From NCBI RefSeq assembly GCF_025860405.1, contig NZ_CP063785.1:1984001-2048000 (forward strand): a stretch of DNA of 64,000 bases, read 5' to 3'. This document shows positions 44,450-53,609 of the stretch, piece by piece (the first letter of the stretch is position 1; the number at the start of each line of letters is the position of its first letter). Position numbers and translations under genes: made by a program. The stretch is from Tolypothrix sp. PCC 7712. GTDB lineage: Bacteria; Cyanobacteriota; Cyanobacteriia; Cyanobacteriales; Nostocaceae. The notes beneath the pieces are model-generated. The model was not told the DNA's origin. It saw nothing but the letters and a program-made list of their open reading frames with translations, and made no database searches.

Positions 44450-46915
44450 ATGATGTTCGGATTTTTTCACTATCCCTCCCATGTAAACAGTTTCATTCCT
44501 CATGGGCATTGTTATCTCTGGAAAACAGGACTAGTGTGGCTCCACATTATTTCTGACGCGACAATTGCCTTGGCTTATTATTCTATTCCTCTGCTACTGC
44601 TTTACCTGATTTCTAAACGCAAAGATGTCCCTTTTAATGGAGTTTTTCTCTTATTTAGTGCTTTTATCCTTGCCTGTGGTACTGGACATTGGATGGAAAT
44701 TTGGACGCTTTGGCATCCCGATTACTGGATTGCAGGGGTTCTAAAAGCTTTTACTGCCATTATTTCCATATATACAGCATTTACATTAATTCACCTCATC
44801 CCTCAAGCTCTCACACTACCGAGTCCGGCTCAGTTAAAAGCTATTAATAAAGACCTTTCACATGAAATTATTGAGCGCATCAAGACGGAACAAGCCTTAT
44901 TACGCATTAGTAAGGCGGTGGAAAGCGTTAGTGATGCTATTGGAATAGCGGATGTTACAGGTAAGTCAATTTATCAAAATCCTGCCTTTATTAATTTGTT
45001 CGGTTATACAGTTGACGCACTGAATGCTGCTGGCGGGCCAGTCGCAGTTTACAACAACCCAGAGCAAGCACAAAGTGTCTTCACTGCTATTGGTAACGGT
45101 CAGTCTTGGCGCGGTGAAATTACTATGCAACAAGCTAGTGGTAAAACAATGCAAATCGATTTACGGGCAGATGCTATCAAAGACCGGACTGGTAAGATTA
45201 TTGCTTTAGTTGGTGTTCATACAGATATTACTGAGCGTAAGCAAGCAGAAGCGCAACTACAAACTGCTCAACAATTTATGTGTTCTGTAATTCAAGCAAT
45301 GCCTATAGCAGTCTTTGTTAAAGATGCTAGTGATCTGCGTTTTGTTTTATGCAATCGCGCCGCCCAAGAGTTGGTTGGTGCCAGCGCTGATGAAATATTA
45401 GGCAAGACTGATTATGATTTATTTCCTCAAGCAGAAGCTGATTTTTTTACCCAGCGAGATCAAGAAGCACTAACTAGCAAAAAAGTTATAGAAATTCCGG
45501 AAGAGATAGTTCACCCAAAAAGTGGCAATGGTAAAACCCGCATTTTGCATATTAGAAAAACTCCCATTATCGATTCTCAAGGTCAGCCCAAATATTTGCT
45601 AGTAATTCGAGAAGATATTACAGAGCAGAAACAAATTCAGGCTGCACTCACAGCCAGCGAAGCCAAGTTTCGTAGCTTGGTAGAAAATGCTAACGATGCA
45701 ATTTATGCCATGACACTTGATGGCATATTTAGTTATCTTTCTCCTAACTTCACGCGTATGTTTGGATATGAAATATCAGAATTTCTGGGGCAATCTTTCA
45801 TGCCGATGATTCATCCAGACGATGTGCCAAATTTTATGGAGTTTCTGCACAAAGTTGCCCAAACAAGCCAAAAACAAGCTGGACTTGAGGTAAGAGTTAA
45901 ACGTAAAGATGGCACTTACGGCTGGATTACATCCAATACTTCCCCCGTAATTGATACTAATGAAGGGGTTGTCAGTTTTCAAGGTATCATTCGCGATATT
46001 ACGGCTCGAAAACAAGCAGAAGCGCTACTCCAGCAGCAAGCAATAGAACTAGCGCAGACTCTCAAACAATTGCAAACTACTCAATCCCAACTCATCCAGA
46101 GTGAGAAAATGTCTTCTCTAGGTCAATTAGTAGCTGGAGTTGCCCACGAAATCAATAATCCAGTCAATTTTATTTATGGCAATCTAGCTCACGCTAACAG
46201 CTATACTCACCAACTGCTCAATCTAATTCAGCTTTACCAAAGCAACTACCCAAATCCTGTAGAAGAAATTCAACAAGAAATTGAAGCTCTTGACCTTGAT
46301 TTTTTAATAGATGACTTACCAAAAATGTTTTCTTCTATGGAAGCAGGTGCCGGGCGTATCCGTCAAATTGTGGATTCTCTGCGGACTTTCTCGCGACTAG
46401 ACGAAGCTGAATTGAAAGCAGTAGATATTCACAAAGGTATCGAAAGTACCTTGATGATTTTAGATCATCGCTTGAAACTAAAGCCCAACCAGCCACAAAT
46501 TCAAGTAATTAAAGATTATGGCAATTTACCTTTAGTTGAGTGTTATGCTGGGCCGCTGAATCAAGTATTTTTAAATATTTTGGCAAATGCTTTAGATGCA
46601 TTAGAAGATTCATTAATCCAAGGAAAACTTACACATAACCAGCCACAAATTAGCATTTGTACTCAACAGCTACCCAGCAAACAAATAGTTATCCGCATTA
46701 TCGATAATGGCCCTGGTATTCCCGAGCAAGTTAGGCAAAAGTTATTTGACCCGTTTTTTACTACCAAAGCTGTAGGTAAAGGTACTGGTTTAGGTTTGTC
46801 TATTAGCTATCAAATTATTACTGAGCAACATGGTGGTTCGTTACAGTGTATTTCCTCACCCAACGAGGGAGCAGAATTTATCATTGAAATTCCAGTTGCA
46901 CAGATGAATAAGTAA
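44450..46915 (+). CDS. Sensor histidine kinase with ethylene-receptor-like N-terminal domain and three PAS domains
   Basis: The 821-residue protein has an N-terminal three-helix membrane domain (about 28-120), then a short coil, PAS (about 150-265), PAS (about 275-395), PAS (about 400-520), the phospho-His region ([20 protein letters not shown], about 560-579) and HATPase (about 675-815: [38 protein letters not shown]). The membrane domain keeps the spacing of the plant ETR1 ethylene-binding domain: Asp36, Tyr43, Pro47, Ile73, Cys76 and His80 correspond to ETR1 Asp25, Tyr32, Pro36, Ile62, Cys65 and His69. ETR1 Thr68 is Gly79 here. Copper-dependent ethylene binding is therefore plausible but unproven. 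There is no receiver domain and no response regulator nearby. The start is ATG at 44450 or 44453. Confidence 0.9.
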   Translation: MMFGFFHYPSHVNSFIPHGHCYLWKTGLVWLHIISDATIALAYYSIPLLLLYLISKRKDVPFNGVFLLFSAFILACGTGHWMEIWTLWHPDYWIAGVLKAFTAIISIYTAFTLIHLIPQALTLPSPAQLKAINKDLSHEIIERIKTEQALLRISKAVESVSDAIGIADVTGKSIYQNPAFINLFGYTVDALNAAGGPVAVYNNPEQAQSVFTAIGNGQSWRGEITMQQASGKTMQIDLRADAIKDRTGKIIALVGVHTDITERKQAEAQLQTAQQFMCSVIQAMPIAVFVKDASDLRFVLCNRAAQELVGASADEILGKTDYDLFPQAEADFFTQRDQEALTSKKVIEIPEEIVHPKSGNGKTRILHIRKTPIIDSQGQPKYLLVIREDITEQKQIQAALTASEAKFRSLVENANDAIYAMTLDGIFSYLSPNFTRMFGYEISEFLGQSFMPMIHPDDVPNFMEFLHKVAQTSQKQAGLEVRVKRKDGTYGWITSNTSPVIDTNEGVVSFQGIIRDITARKQAEALLQQQAIELAQTLKQLQTTQSQLIQSEKMSSLGQLVAGVAHEINNPVNFIYGNLAHANSYTHQLLNLIQLYQSNYPNPVEEIQQEIEALDLDFLIDDLPKMFSSMEAGAGRIRQIVDSLRTFSRLDEAELKAVDIHKGIESTLMILDHRLKLKPNQPQIQVIKDYGNLPLVECYAGPLNQVFLNILANALDALEDSLIQGKLTHNQPQISICTQQLPSKQIVIRIIDNGPGIPEQVRQKLFDPFFTTKAVGKGTGLGLSISYQIITEQHGGSLQCISSPNEGAEFIIEIPVAQMNK

Positions 46916-47089
46916 TAAGTAGGGCGGTGCATTTAAAGATAATTAGTTAGGGCTGTCATTTGTCTTTCTCTGGATAAAAATATTACCTGCTATTCTCTTT
47001 GCTGAATTGAAAACCCATCTCTAGAGCGTTAAGCTATTAAAGCTCAATGCCTAACATGGTTATTAGTGTTTTTCTCATCATCAGGTGTT

Positions 47090-48127
47090 ATGAATAATCC
47101 CCTTTTAGACTACAATCCCAGTGGCGTAGGTGAAATTAATGGTAACCTCTTAGGTTTACCCTTCGATTACGAATCGGCAAACCTGATTGTGTTTGCTGTA
47201 CCTTGGGAAGTTACAGTTTCTTATGGCGCAGGAACCGCCAACGGCCCGCAGCAGATTTTGGATGCATCCATTCAATTAGATTTATTTGATTTTGATAACT
47301 CTGATGGTTGGAAACAAGGAATTTTCATGATGGAAATTCCCCAGGATATTTTAGAAAAAAATGAATATTATCGAGGTTTAGCTGCAAAAATTATCGAACG
47401 CCTCGCCCAAGGGAAAGCACTGACAGATGCGCCAGATTTAACACCTGTGCTTACGGAAATTAATCAGGCTTCGCAACAAGTAAATCAATGGTTGTTTGAG
47501 AATTGCCAAAAAGCAATTAATGATGGTAAGCGAGTCGCGGTGATTGGGGGCGATCACAGTTCGCCTTTAGGATATTTTCAAGCTTTAGCAGCTAAGTACC
47601 CTGATTATGGCATTTTACACTTAGATGCCCACGCAGATTTACGGGATGCATACGAGGGCTTTGAGTTTTCTCATGCGTCGATTATGTTTAACGCCATGAA
47701 AATACCGCAGATTAGCAAGTTAGTCCAGGTGGGTTTGCGGGATATTTGCCACGATGAAGTGCAAATAATTGACGAATCGGGCGATCGCATCATCGCTTAT
47801 TACGACCCAGCTATCAAACAAAAACTCTATTCGGGAACAACTTGGATTAATTTGTGTCAAGAAATTGTCAGCCATTTACCGGAATGCGTTCACGTCAGCT
47901 TTGATGTTGATGGTTTAGATCCTAAACTCTGCCCAAGTACAGGGACTCCGGTTCCTGGTGGCTTGGAGTTAGAACAAGCGTTTTGCCTGTTCCGCGAATT
48001 AGTAAAGAGTGGCAGAAAAATTATTGGCTTTGATGTCTGCGAAGTCGGTGATGCTGAGTGGGATGGTAATGTCGGGGCGCGAATCGTTTACAAACTAGCG
48101 AATTTCATGGATTTATCGTGGCGATAA
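47090..48127 (+). CDS. Ureohydrolase (arginase/agmatinase family)
   Basis: The 345-residue metalloenzyme has a complete binuclear metal site: GGDHSSPLG (His about 156), LDAHADLRDAYEG (about 178-190) and SFDVDGLDPKLCPSTGTPVP (about 268-287). The family hydrolyses guanidino groups: arginine, agmatine, or guanidine itself. The N-terminal extension (NPSGVGEINGNLLGLPFDYE) and the insertion between the strands are typical of the cyanobacterial group usually annotated as agmatinase, one member of which (Synechocystis Sll1077) has been shown to be a nickel-dependent guanidine hydrolase. Which substrate applies here cannot be read. I chose the ATG at 47090, preceded by AGGTG; an in-frame GTG at 47066 is less likely. 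Confidence 0.88.
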   Translation: MNNPLLDYNPSGVGEINGNLLGLPFDYESANLIVFAVPWEVTVSYGAGTANGPQQILDASIQLDLFDFDNSDGWKQGIFMMEIPQDILEKNEYYRGLAAKIIERLAQGKALTDAPDLTPVLTEINQASQQVNQWLFENCQKAINDGKRVAVIGGDHSSPLGYFQALAAKYPDYGILHLDAHADLRDAYEGFEFSHASIMFNAMKIPQISKLVQVGLRDICHDEVQIIDESGDRIIAYYDPAIKQKLYSGTTWINLCQEIVSHLPECVHVSFDVDGLDPKLCPSTGTPVPGGLELEQAFCLFRELVKSGRKIIGFDVCEVGDAEWDGNVGARIVYKLANFMDLSWR

Positions 48128-48132
48128 ATCGG

Positions 48133-48162
48133 GCAATCGTGGGCTGAAAATCCCCGATTGCT
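48133..48162 (+). terminator. Possible terminator of the ureohydrolase gene
   Basis: GCAATCGTGGG pairs imperfectly with CCCCGATTGC across CTGAAAAT, five bases after the stop codon. Only CTTAT follows, so the T run is weak. Confidence 0.45.
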
Positions 48163-48412
48163 TATCATGTGTACTGCTAAAAAACAACTGCCTTTAGACA
48201 GATGCATAAATATTCGTTGGTCTGTCAGATTAAAAACGTGAACTCAAATTACACTCACTGGAGATGAGTTTTTCGGTTCTACTCACCCAATTTGCCAAGT
48301 TCGCGGCAATGAAAGTGAAAGTCAATTGCAGATATCGAGGAAGAATTGTCTTCCCATATCTCAAATAAAGTCCAAGTGACAGGGGCTTTTGACTTCTGAA
48401 CCCTATACAGCT

Positions 48413-49504
48413 ATGAAAATCGCACAAATCGCACCCCTGTGGGAACAAGTTCCGCCTGTAACCTACGGTGGAACAGAGCTTGTAGTGAGCCGTTTGACCG
48501 ATGAACTGGTACGCAGAGGTCATGAAGTGACACTATTTGCATCCGGTGATTCTCAAACTCTAGCTCGTTTAGAAGCTGGAAGTCCGCGTGCTTTGCGTTT
48601 GGATACTAGCATTAAAGAACCCATCATGTATGAACTCATGCATGTTGGGGAAGTGTTCCAACGCGCTGATGAGTTCGATATTATTCACTCCCATGTTGGC
48701 GTTTGGTCGTTACCTTTAGCGAGTGTTGTCTCCACCCCAACAGTGCATACCTTGCATGGTATTTTTACCAACGACAATACTAAAGTATTTCGACAATACA
48801 AAACGCAACCATTCATCAGCATTAGTGATGCTCAACGGTTGTTAAATCTTAATTATGCTGCCACTGTTTATAACGGTATCAGCGTCGAAAAATTCCCATT
48901 TTTTGCTGAACCCCAAGATCCACCATATTTAGCCTTCCTGGGACGCTTCTCACCGGAGAAAGGGCCACAACATGCGATCGCCATTGCCAAAAAGACAGGT
49001 TGGCGCTTGAAAATGGCTGGTAAGGTCGATGTAGTCGATAAAAAGTTTTTTGAAGAAGAAGTTGCTCCCCATATAGATGGTAAGCAAATAGAATTTTTAG
49101 GCGAAGTTAATCACGGACAAAAAGCTGAACTGTTGGGTAATGCAGCAATTACTCTGTTCCCTATCACCTGGTGCGAACCCTTTGGGTTGGTGATGGCTGA
49201 ATCTATGGCGACTGGTACACCAGTGATCGCCATGAATATGGGTTCTGTGTCAGAAGTAATTGCTAATGGCGTGACTGGTTATGTTTGCCAAAGTTACGAC
49301 GAAATGGCAGATATGATTCCTAAAGCGTTGAAACTCAGTCGCCAAAAATGCCGCGAACATGTCGAGACTAAATTTAGCGTCACCCAAATGGTTGATGGCT
49401 ATGAAGCAGTCTACGAAAAAATCGTTGGCGATCGCAACTTCAGACATTGGTTCAATGCTGCGATCAGAAACTCTTTAGAATCTCTCACATCTTTAAAACG
49501 CTAG
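48413..49504 (+). CDS. Glycosyltransferase family 4 protein
   Basis: The 363-residue protein has a GT-B fold. The N-terminal domain begins MKIAQIAPLWEQVPPVTYGG with the nucleotide-side TELVVSRL loop. The C-terminal donor domain has LAFLGRFSPEKGPQHAIAIA (about 172-191) and the EX7E-type ITWCEPFGLVMAESMATGTP (about 251-270). A retaining transferase of the sucrose-synthase-like GT4 class is expected; the sugar and acceptor are unknown. I chose the ATG at 48413, which gives the family N-terminus; a TTG 24 bases upstream is the only longer option. It is followed by a good terminator, so it is likely monocistronic. Confidence 0.9.
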   Translation: MKIAQIAPLWEQVPPVTYGGTELVVSRLTDELVRRGHEVTLFASGDSQTLARLEAGSPRALRLDTSIKEPIMYELMHVGEVFQRADEFDIIHSHVGVWSLPLASVVSTPTVHTLHGIFTNDNTKVFRQYKTQPFISISDAQRLLNLNYAATVYNGISVEKFPFFAEPQDPPYLAFLGRFSPEKGPQHAIAIAKKTGWRLKMAGKVDVVDKKFFEEEVAPHIDGKQIEFLGEVNHGQKAELLGNAAITLFPITWCEPFGLVMAESMATGTPVIAMNMGSVSEVIANGVTGYVCQSYDEMADMIPKALKLSRQKCREHVETKFSVTQMVDGYEAVYEKIVGDRNFRHWFNAAIRNSLESLTSLKR

Positions 49505-49589
49505 TCAGAAATTTCTGTCAGCAAATCTTCCTTAGCCTTCAAAAGCCTTCAAACTTGTACAAACTAAACAGTAAATAATCAATCTATAT

Positions 49590-49619
49590 CTGCTCCCCTA
49601 ATACGGGAGCTTTTATTTT
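49590..49619 (+). terminator. Intrinsic terminator after the GT4 gene
   Basis: GCTCCC and GGGAGC flank a CTAATAC loop and are followed by TTTTATTTTTT, a classical stem plus T run about 90 bases after the stop codon. Confidence 0.85.
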
Positions 49620-49649
49620 TTCCGGAATAATCAACTACGTTATCTGTTA

Positions 49650-49768
49650 ACAGTCAACAGTCAACAGTCAACAGTCAACAGTCAACAGTCAACAGTCAAC
49701 AGTCAACAGTCAACAGTCAACAGTCAACAGTCAACAGTCAACAGTCAACAGTCAACAGTCAGCAGTCA
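49650..49768. repeat. ACAGTCA heptamer array, 16 perfect copies
   Basis: Sixteen identical ACAGTCA units run from 49650 to 49761, followed by one GCAGTCA variant. There are no spacers, so it is a simple short tandem repeat, not a CRISPR. Shorter runs of the same heptamer lie near 33156-33183 and inside the elements at 8355 and 57953. Confidence 0.95.
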
Positions 49769-49823
49769 CCACACCCTCACAAGAGTATGGTTAAGCTAGA
49801 TAAAGTCATATTAAGTATTAATA

Positions 49824-50660
49824 ATGTCTAGTATTAAACAGCACGTAGGCACTTTCGCCAAAAAATTTGTTCCTTCTCATAGATTTCTGCGAACACAAGA
49901 ATCTACGATTGACAGCATCCACGTTATTCAAACAGCGCTAGATGTGCAATCGATTAAAGTCCTGAACTGGAATATTGCCAAGAAAAATTATGACAAAACT
50001 TGGTTACAGGATTTTTTCAATATTCTTGAGGAATATCAACCAGACCTAATTTTCTTACAAGAATTCCGCCTAGATGTAGATGCAGAGAAAGTCGCAGAAT
50101 TGATAAATATGAGTTGGAATTTTGCGCCTAACTTTATTGATGCTCATCATCAAACTTATGCGGGAATTTTCACGGCAGCTAAAATTAGTCCCTTAAAAAA
50201 GAGAGCTATCATCACAAAACATTATGAACCAATTATTAAGACTCCTAAAGTTTCTCTAATGACTGAATATCCTCTATCTCATCACCAAGATAGCCTTTTA
50301 ACTATCAATAGCCATTTAATAAATTTTGTAAATATTAGTAAGTTTAAAACTCAACTACATGAATTAGAAACTGCCCTATCTACCCATCAAGGGCCAATAA
50401 TCTTTGCCGGAGATTTTAACACTTGGAGTCGAAAACGAGCATTACTTTTATATAAAGTAGCTACTAGCTTGGGATTAATGCCAGTAGCTTTTGCGCCTCA
50501 CCAAAGTAAAAAAATTAAACGCTTCTTGTTATCACCACCTTTAGACTATATATTTTACCGAGGACTCAATGAACAACAAGCCAGCGCCAAAGTACTAGAA
50601 AATATTAATTCATCAGATCACAAGCCATTATTGGCAGAATTTAGTTATATCAATAATTAA
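49824..50660 (+). CDS. Endonuclease/exonuclease/phosphatase family protein
   Basis: The 278-residue protein has the EEP fold: LNWNIAKK (about 47-54), LIFLQEFRLD with the metal-binding Glu (about 73-82), TINSHLINF (about 155-163), FAGDFNTWSRKRAL (about 191-204) and the terminal NSSDHKPLLAEF with the catalytic His (about 262-273). Members cleave phosphodiester bonds in DNA, RNA, phosphoinositides or sphingomyelin; the group is not assignable. There is no signal peptide. It ends 21 bases before the cardiolipin synthase gene on the same strand, so the two are probably co-transcribed, which makes a phospholipid-related role worth considering. Confidence 0.82.
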   Translation: MSSIKQHVGTFAKKFVPSHRFLRTQESTIDSIHVIQTALDVQSIKVLNWNIAKKNYDKTWLQDFFNILEEYQPDLIFLQEFRLDVDAEKVAELINMSWNFAPNFIDAHHQTYAGIFTAAKISPLKKRAIITKHYEPIIKTPKVSLMTEYPLSHHQDSLLTINSHLINFVNISKFKTQLHELETALSTHQGPIIFAGDFNTWSRKRALLLYKVATSLGLMPVAFAPHQSKKIKRFLLSPPLDYIFYRGLNEQQASAKVLENINSSDHKPLLAEFSYINN

Positions 50661-50681
50661 AATAATTAATATAAATTGGGA

Positions 50682-52124
50682 ATGCTTATAGATACTGGTG
50701 CTATAACTTTTTTTAGTGCAGCTACAGTTGTGGTTCATGCTTTAGGAATCGCCCATGCAGCTCATGCCGTGATGAATGTTCGTTCTTCTCAAGGTGCGAT
50801 CGCTTGGGGAATTTCTTTAGTTACCTTTCCTTGGCTAGCTATTCCCTTGTATTGGATTTTAGGTAGAACTAAATTTCATGGATATGGAGAAGCCTTGCGC
50901 TTAGTTTATGCACAGCACCATAAGCTAGCTCGTCAAACATACAATGATATTGCCAAATTTAAAGTCCCGCTATCAGACAAAATAGCGACTTTGCAGCCAT
51001 TAGCCGAGACATTTACAGGGATTCCTTTTACATCAGGTAACGCAGCCGAATTGCTGATTGATGGTAAGAGAACTTATGAAGCTATGTTGAGTGCGATCGC
51101 CTTCGCCACCAATTATATTTTGCTGCAATCTTACATCGTTAATGATGACCAAGCCGGTCATAAGTTTAAAGAAGCATTAATTGCGAAAGCCCAGCAAGGA
51201 GTTAATATTTACTTTCTCTACGATGAAATAGGTTCTAACAAATTATCTCGTTCTTATCTTCAATCTCTCCGCAAATCTGGTATTCAAGTTAGTGCTTTTC
51301 ACACCACCAAAGGTAAAGGTAATCGCTTCCAACTCAACTTTCGTAACCACCGTAAAATTTTAGTAGTAGATGGAGAAATAGCTTTTGTTGGTGGTTTAAA
51401 TATTGGCGACGAATATTTAGGAAAAAATCCCCGCCTTAGCCCTTGGCGAGATACTCACATGAAACTTCAAGGGCCAACTGTCCAAAGCTTACAAGCATCT
51501 TTTCTGCAAGATTGGTATTGGGCGACTCGCCAATTACTTGATGTCAGTTGGCAGATTAAACCGAATCGCGAACTCAATCAAAGTGCATTTGTACTTCCCA
51601 CAGGCCCCGCAGATCGTTTAAAAGCCTGTAATCTTTTCTTTGTCAATGCCATCAATGAAGCTCAAACTCGCCTATGGATTGCGACTCCTTATTTTGTCCC
51701 AGATGACGCTACTTTAACAGCATTGAAACTCGCTGCTATGCGCGGTGTAGATGTGCGAATCCTCTTACCAAATCGCCCCGATCATTTATTCGTTTATCTC
51801 TGTTCTTTTTCCTACTATAGCGAAATGGAAGCATTTGGAATCAAACTTTATCGCTACAAACATGGATTCATGCATCAAAAAATTATCCTTATTGATGATG
51901 ATATGGCAGGGGTAGGAACGGTGAACTTAGATAATCGTTCATTCTTCCTCAACTTTGAAGTTATGGGTTTTGTGGCTGCACCCCAATTTGTAGCCAGTGT
52001 AGAGAAAATGTTAAAGGATGATTTAGCAGTTTCTGTTGCTGTTGATTTCTCAGAATATAAAAGAAAGCCTCTGTGGTTTAAGTTAGCTGTGCGAATATCT
52101 CGGTTACTGATGCCGTTGCTATGA
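50682..52124 (+). CDS. cls: Cardiolipin synthase (phospholipase D family)
   Basis: The protein of about 480 residues has two N-terminal membrane helices (about 8-65) and two phospholipase D domains. Both HKD motifs are complete: NHRKILVVDGEIAFVGGLNI (about 224-243) and MHQKIILIDDDMAGVGTVN (about 402-420). Cardiolipin synthases join two phosphatidylglycerols. Cyanobacteria generally contain little or no cardiolipin, so the true product may be another phosphatidyl transfer. The ATG at 50682 is preferred; a TTG at 50676 would add two residues. It follows the EEP gene closely. Confidence 0.85.
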   Translation: MLIDTGAITFFSAATVVVHALGIAHAAHAVMNVRSSQGAIAWGISLVTFPWLAIPLYWILGRTKFHGYGEALRLVYAQHHKLARQTYNDIAKFKVPLSDKIATLQPLAETFTGIPFTSGNAAELLIDGKRTYEAMLSAIAFATNYILLQSYIVNDDQAGHKFKEALIAKAQQGVNIYFLYDEIGSNKLSRSYLQSLRKSGIQVSAFHTTKGKGNRFQLNFRNHRKILVVDGEIAFVGGLNIGDEYLGKNPRLSPWRDTHMKLQGPTVQSLQASFLQDWYWATRQLLDVSWQIKPNRELNQSAFVLPTGPADRLKACNLFFVNAINEAQTRLWIATPYFVPDDATLTALKLAAMRGVDVRILLPNRPDHLFVYLCSFSYYSEMEAFGIKLYRYKHGFMHQKIILIDDDMAGVGTVNLDNRSFFLNFEVMGFVAAPQFVASVEKMLKDDLAVSVAVDFSEYKRKPLWFKLAVRISRLLMPLL

Positions 52125-52253
52125 AAGACAGAGCAAAACAGAATTAAAATAGTACAATTAAACTATATAAGGAAAGAAAATTTTTTATAGCCTTTTGTCT
52201 GAGAGAGTATCAAAGCTAGCTAATGATTTACCAGGTTGAAGGAGGTGCTTACA

Positions 52254-52463
52254 GTGCTGTCATGTTTTCAAGTAGCAGATTATTTTATCTGGTTAGCAAA
52301 TGAAACAGGCGCTTTCATTAGTAATCTGAAGCTGCAAAAGCTTGTTTACTATGCTCAAGCTTGGCATCTTGCACTCCATGAAACTCCTCTATTCCCAGAA
52401 GATTTTCAAGCATGGGTACATGGCCCTGTGATTCCTTCTTTGTACCAAAAGTATAAGAATTAG
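52254..52463 (+). pseudogene. SocA/Panacea (DUF4065)-type gene truncated by an insertion sequence
   Basis: A GTG start at 52254 with GGAGGT seven bases upstream opens a 69-codon frame. It contains the Panacea-domain N-terminus: VADYFIWLANETG, NLKLQKLVYYAQAWHLAL (about 25-42) and FQAWVHGPVIPSLYQKYK (about 51-68). The TAG stop at 52461-52463 is the first triplet of the insertion sequence's terminal repeat, so the natural C-terminal half is lost; nothing beyond the element at 53658 resembles it. Panacea/SocA proteins are antitoxin-like partners of diverse toxins. No toxin gene is adjacent here; cls lies upstream. Confidence 0.78.
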
Positions 52464-52499
52464 GACTAACGCATTGACAAAAAATATTATTGATGTGTA

Positions 52500-53609
52500 C
52501 TAGGCAGCACAAGTATTGGTGAGATTGTCCACAATATAATCACGCACAACTAAAGTAAACAAGTTTCTTTGTAATTCATACCAATTAGAAATGATGTTTT
52601 CAGACCGCATTAGCTCTAAACGAACAAATGCTTGAAGTGAGCAAAATATGTGTGTTTTAATTGCATGGCTATCTCTAACCCTTACGGGTTCGCCAGTTGC
52701 TTCAAGTCGGGAGACCCGCCCAACGCACTGGCTCACCATAAATCGACAAATTCCACATACTTGTTTTATTGCTCTGTGAAAACTTTCTATTCCCCAATGA
52801 GTATCATGAATTGTCACAAATTCACTGCGAGTTATTTGCTGAAGAGCTTCAGCATCTGGTAGATACAATATATAATGTCTAGAGTCTTCTTTTTTGAAGA
52901 CTTTCCTAAACAATTTGATAAATCCAAATTCTCTCAGATGAGTTACCAACCCTTCATCAGGAATCTCTAAACCACTTACTTGGCAATACTTTCCTGGTTC
53001 ATTAGAGACAGTTCTATTTTTCTCAACCCCAAATAGAAAACCCAATTTCTGGTTTCTTAAAAATTTTAAGTTTTCTACTCCTGAGTACCAACTATCTCCT
53101 GTTACTAGCCTTGGTTTTACACCCCAATCAATTACTTCAATTAGCATCTCTTGGAAATAATCGTTCTTCGTTTTCCCCTCCTTTTTATCGTATATTCTGT
53201 AATTTATTGGTACTGAGCTTCCATGTATGTCGCTGTAATACAGCGTAATTAAATTTATCCCTTTGATACTTTTATGATATTTACCTGACCAAAAATAACC
53301 GATTAATTCTGCATATTTTGGATTACTGTACAGTTTTTCTATGACTGTGTCGTCTACACTTAAAATCCCTCCTGTCAAGTTAATAATAGTCTTTACCGTA
53401 CTGAACAAATCATAGGGAGCGTATCTCTCCCTCAACAAAAAACGGTTCACACTATCATGTGAAACATTCCCCAATATTTCTGCTAACCTACTGCATCCTC
53501 CATGCTTCGGTTCCGATAACAAAAATAGAGTGTAATGTTCCAGATTGCATTGTGCTGTTGAGAGTTTACTGATTTCTCTGATTGTCCGATACCTATTTGT
53601 AGACAACAC
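52500..53609 (-). CDS. DDE transposase, IS4/IS701-like, with internal palindromic insert
   Basis: The 369-residue transposase has three acidic residues in the expected order: SVDDTVIEKLYS (about 89-100), LVTGDSWYSG (about 167-176) and THWGIESFHRAIKQVCG (about 272-288). The downstream IKTHIFCSLQAFVRLE is a common late motif in this group. The start is GTG at 53607-53609. Between MV and RDSHAIK a 57-base GC-rich, palindrome-bearing segment (52677-52733) encodes 19 extra residues in frame, which looks like a later insertion. If so, the native protein would have had 350 residues. Whether it still transposes is unknown. Confidence 0.85.
   Translation of the reverse strand: MLSTNRYRTIREISKLSTAQCNLEHYTLFLLSEPKHGGCSRLAEILGNVSHDSVNRFLLRERYAPYDLFSTVKTIINLTGGILSVDDTVIEKLYSNPKYAELIGYFWSGKYHKSIKGINLITLYYSDIHGSSVPINYRIYDKKEGKTKNDYFQEMLIEVIDWGVKPRLVTGDSWYSGVENLKFLRNQKLGFLFGVEKNRTVSNEPGKYCQVSGLEIPDEGLVTHLREFGFIKLFRKVFKKEDSRHYILYLPDAEALQQITRSEFVTIHDTHWGIESFHRAIKQVCGICRFMVSQCVGRVSRLEATGEPVRVRDSHAIKTHIFCSLQAFVRLELMRSENIISNWYELQRNLFTLVVRDYIVDNLTNTCAA
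52677..52733. repeat. 57-bp palindromic segment inserted in frame in the transposase gene
   Basis: The segment contains AACCC-TTAC-GGGTT and CGGG-AGAC-CCG hairpins and is far more GC-rich than the flanking transposase DNA. It resembles a dispersed Nostocales intergenic repeat I recall (CTTGAAGCAACTGGCGAACC core). Its 57-base length keeps the frame. Confidence 0.6.

Noticed and set aside
47000..47090. Guanidine-I (ykkC) riboswitch before the ureohydrolase
   Set aside because: None of the conserved core segments of that riboswitch is visible in the leader.
49650..49768. Candidate CRISPR array
   Set aside because: Units are 7 bases with no spacers between them. No cas gene is in the window.
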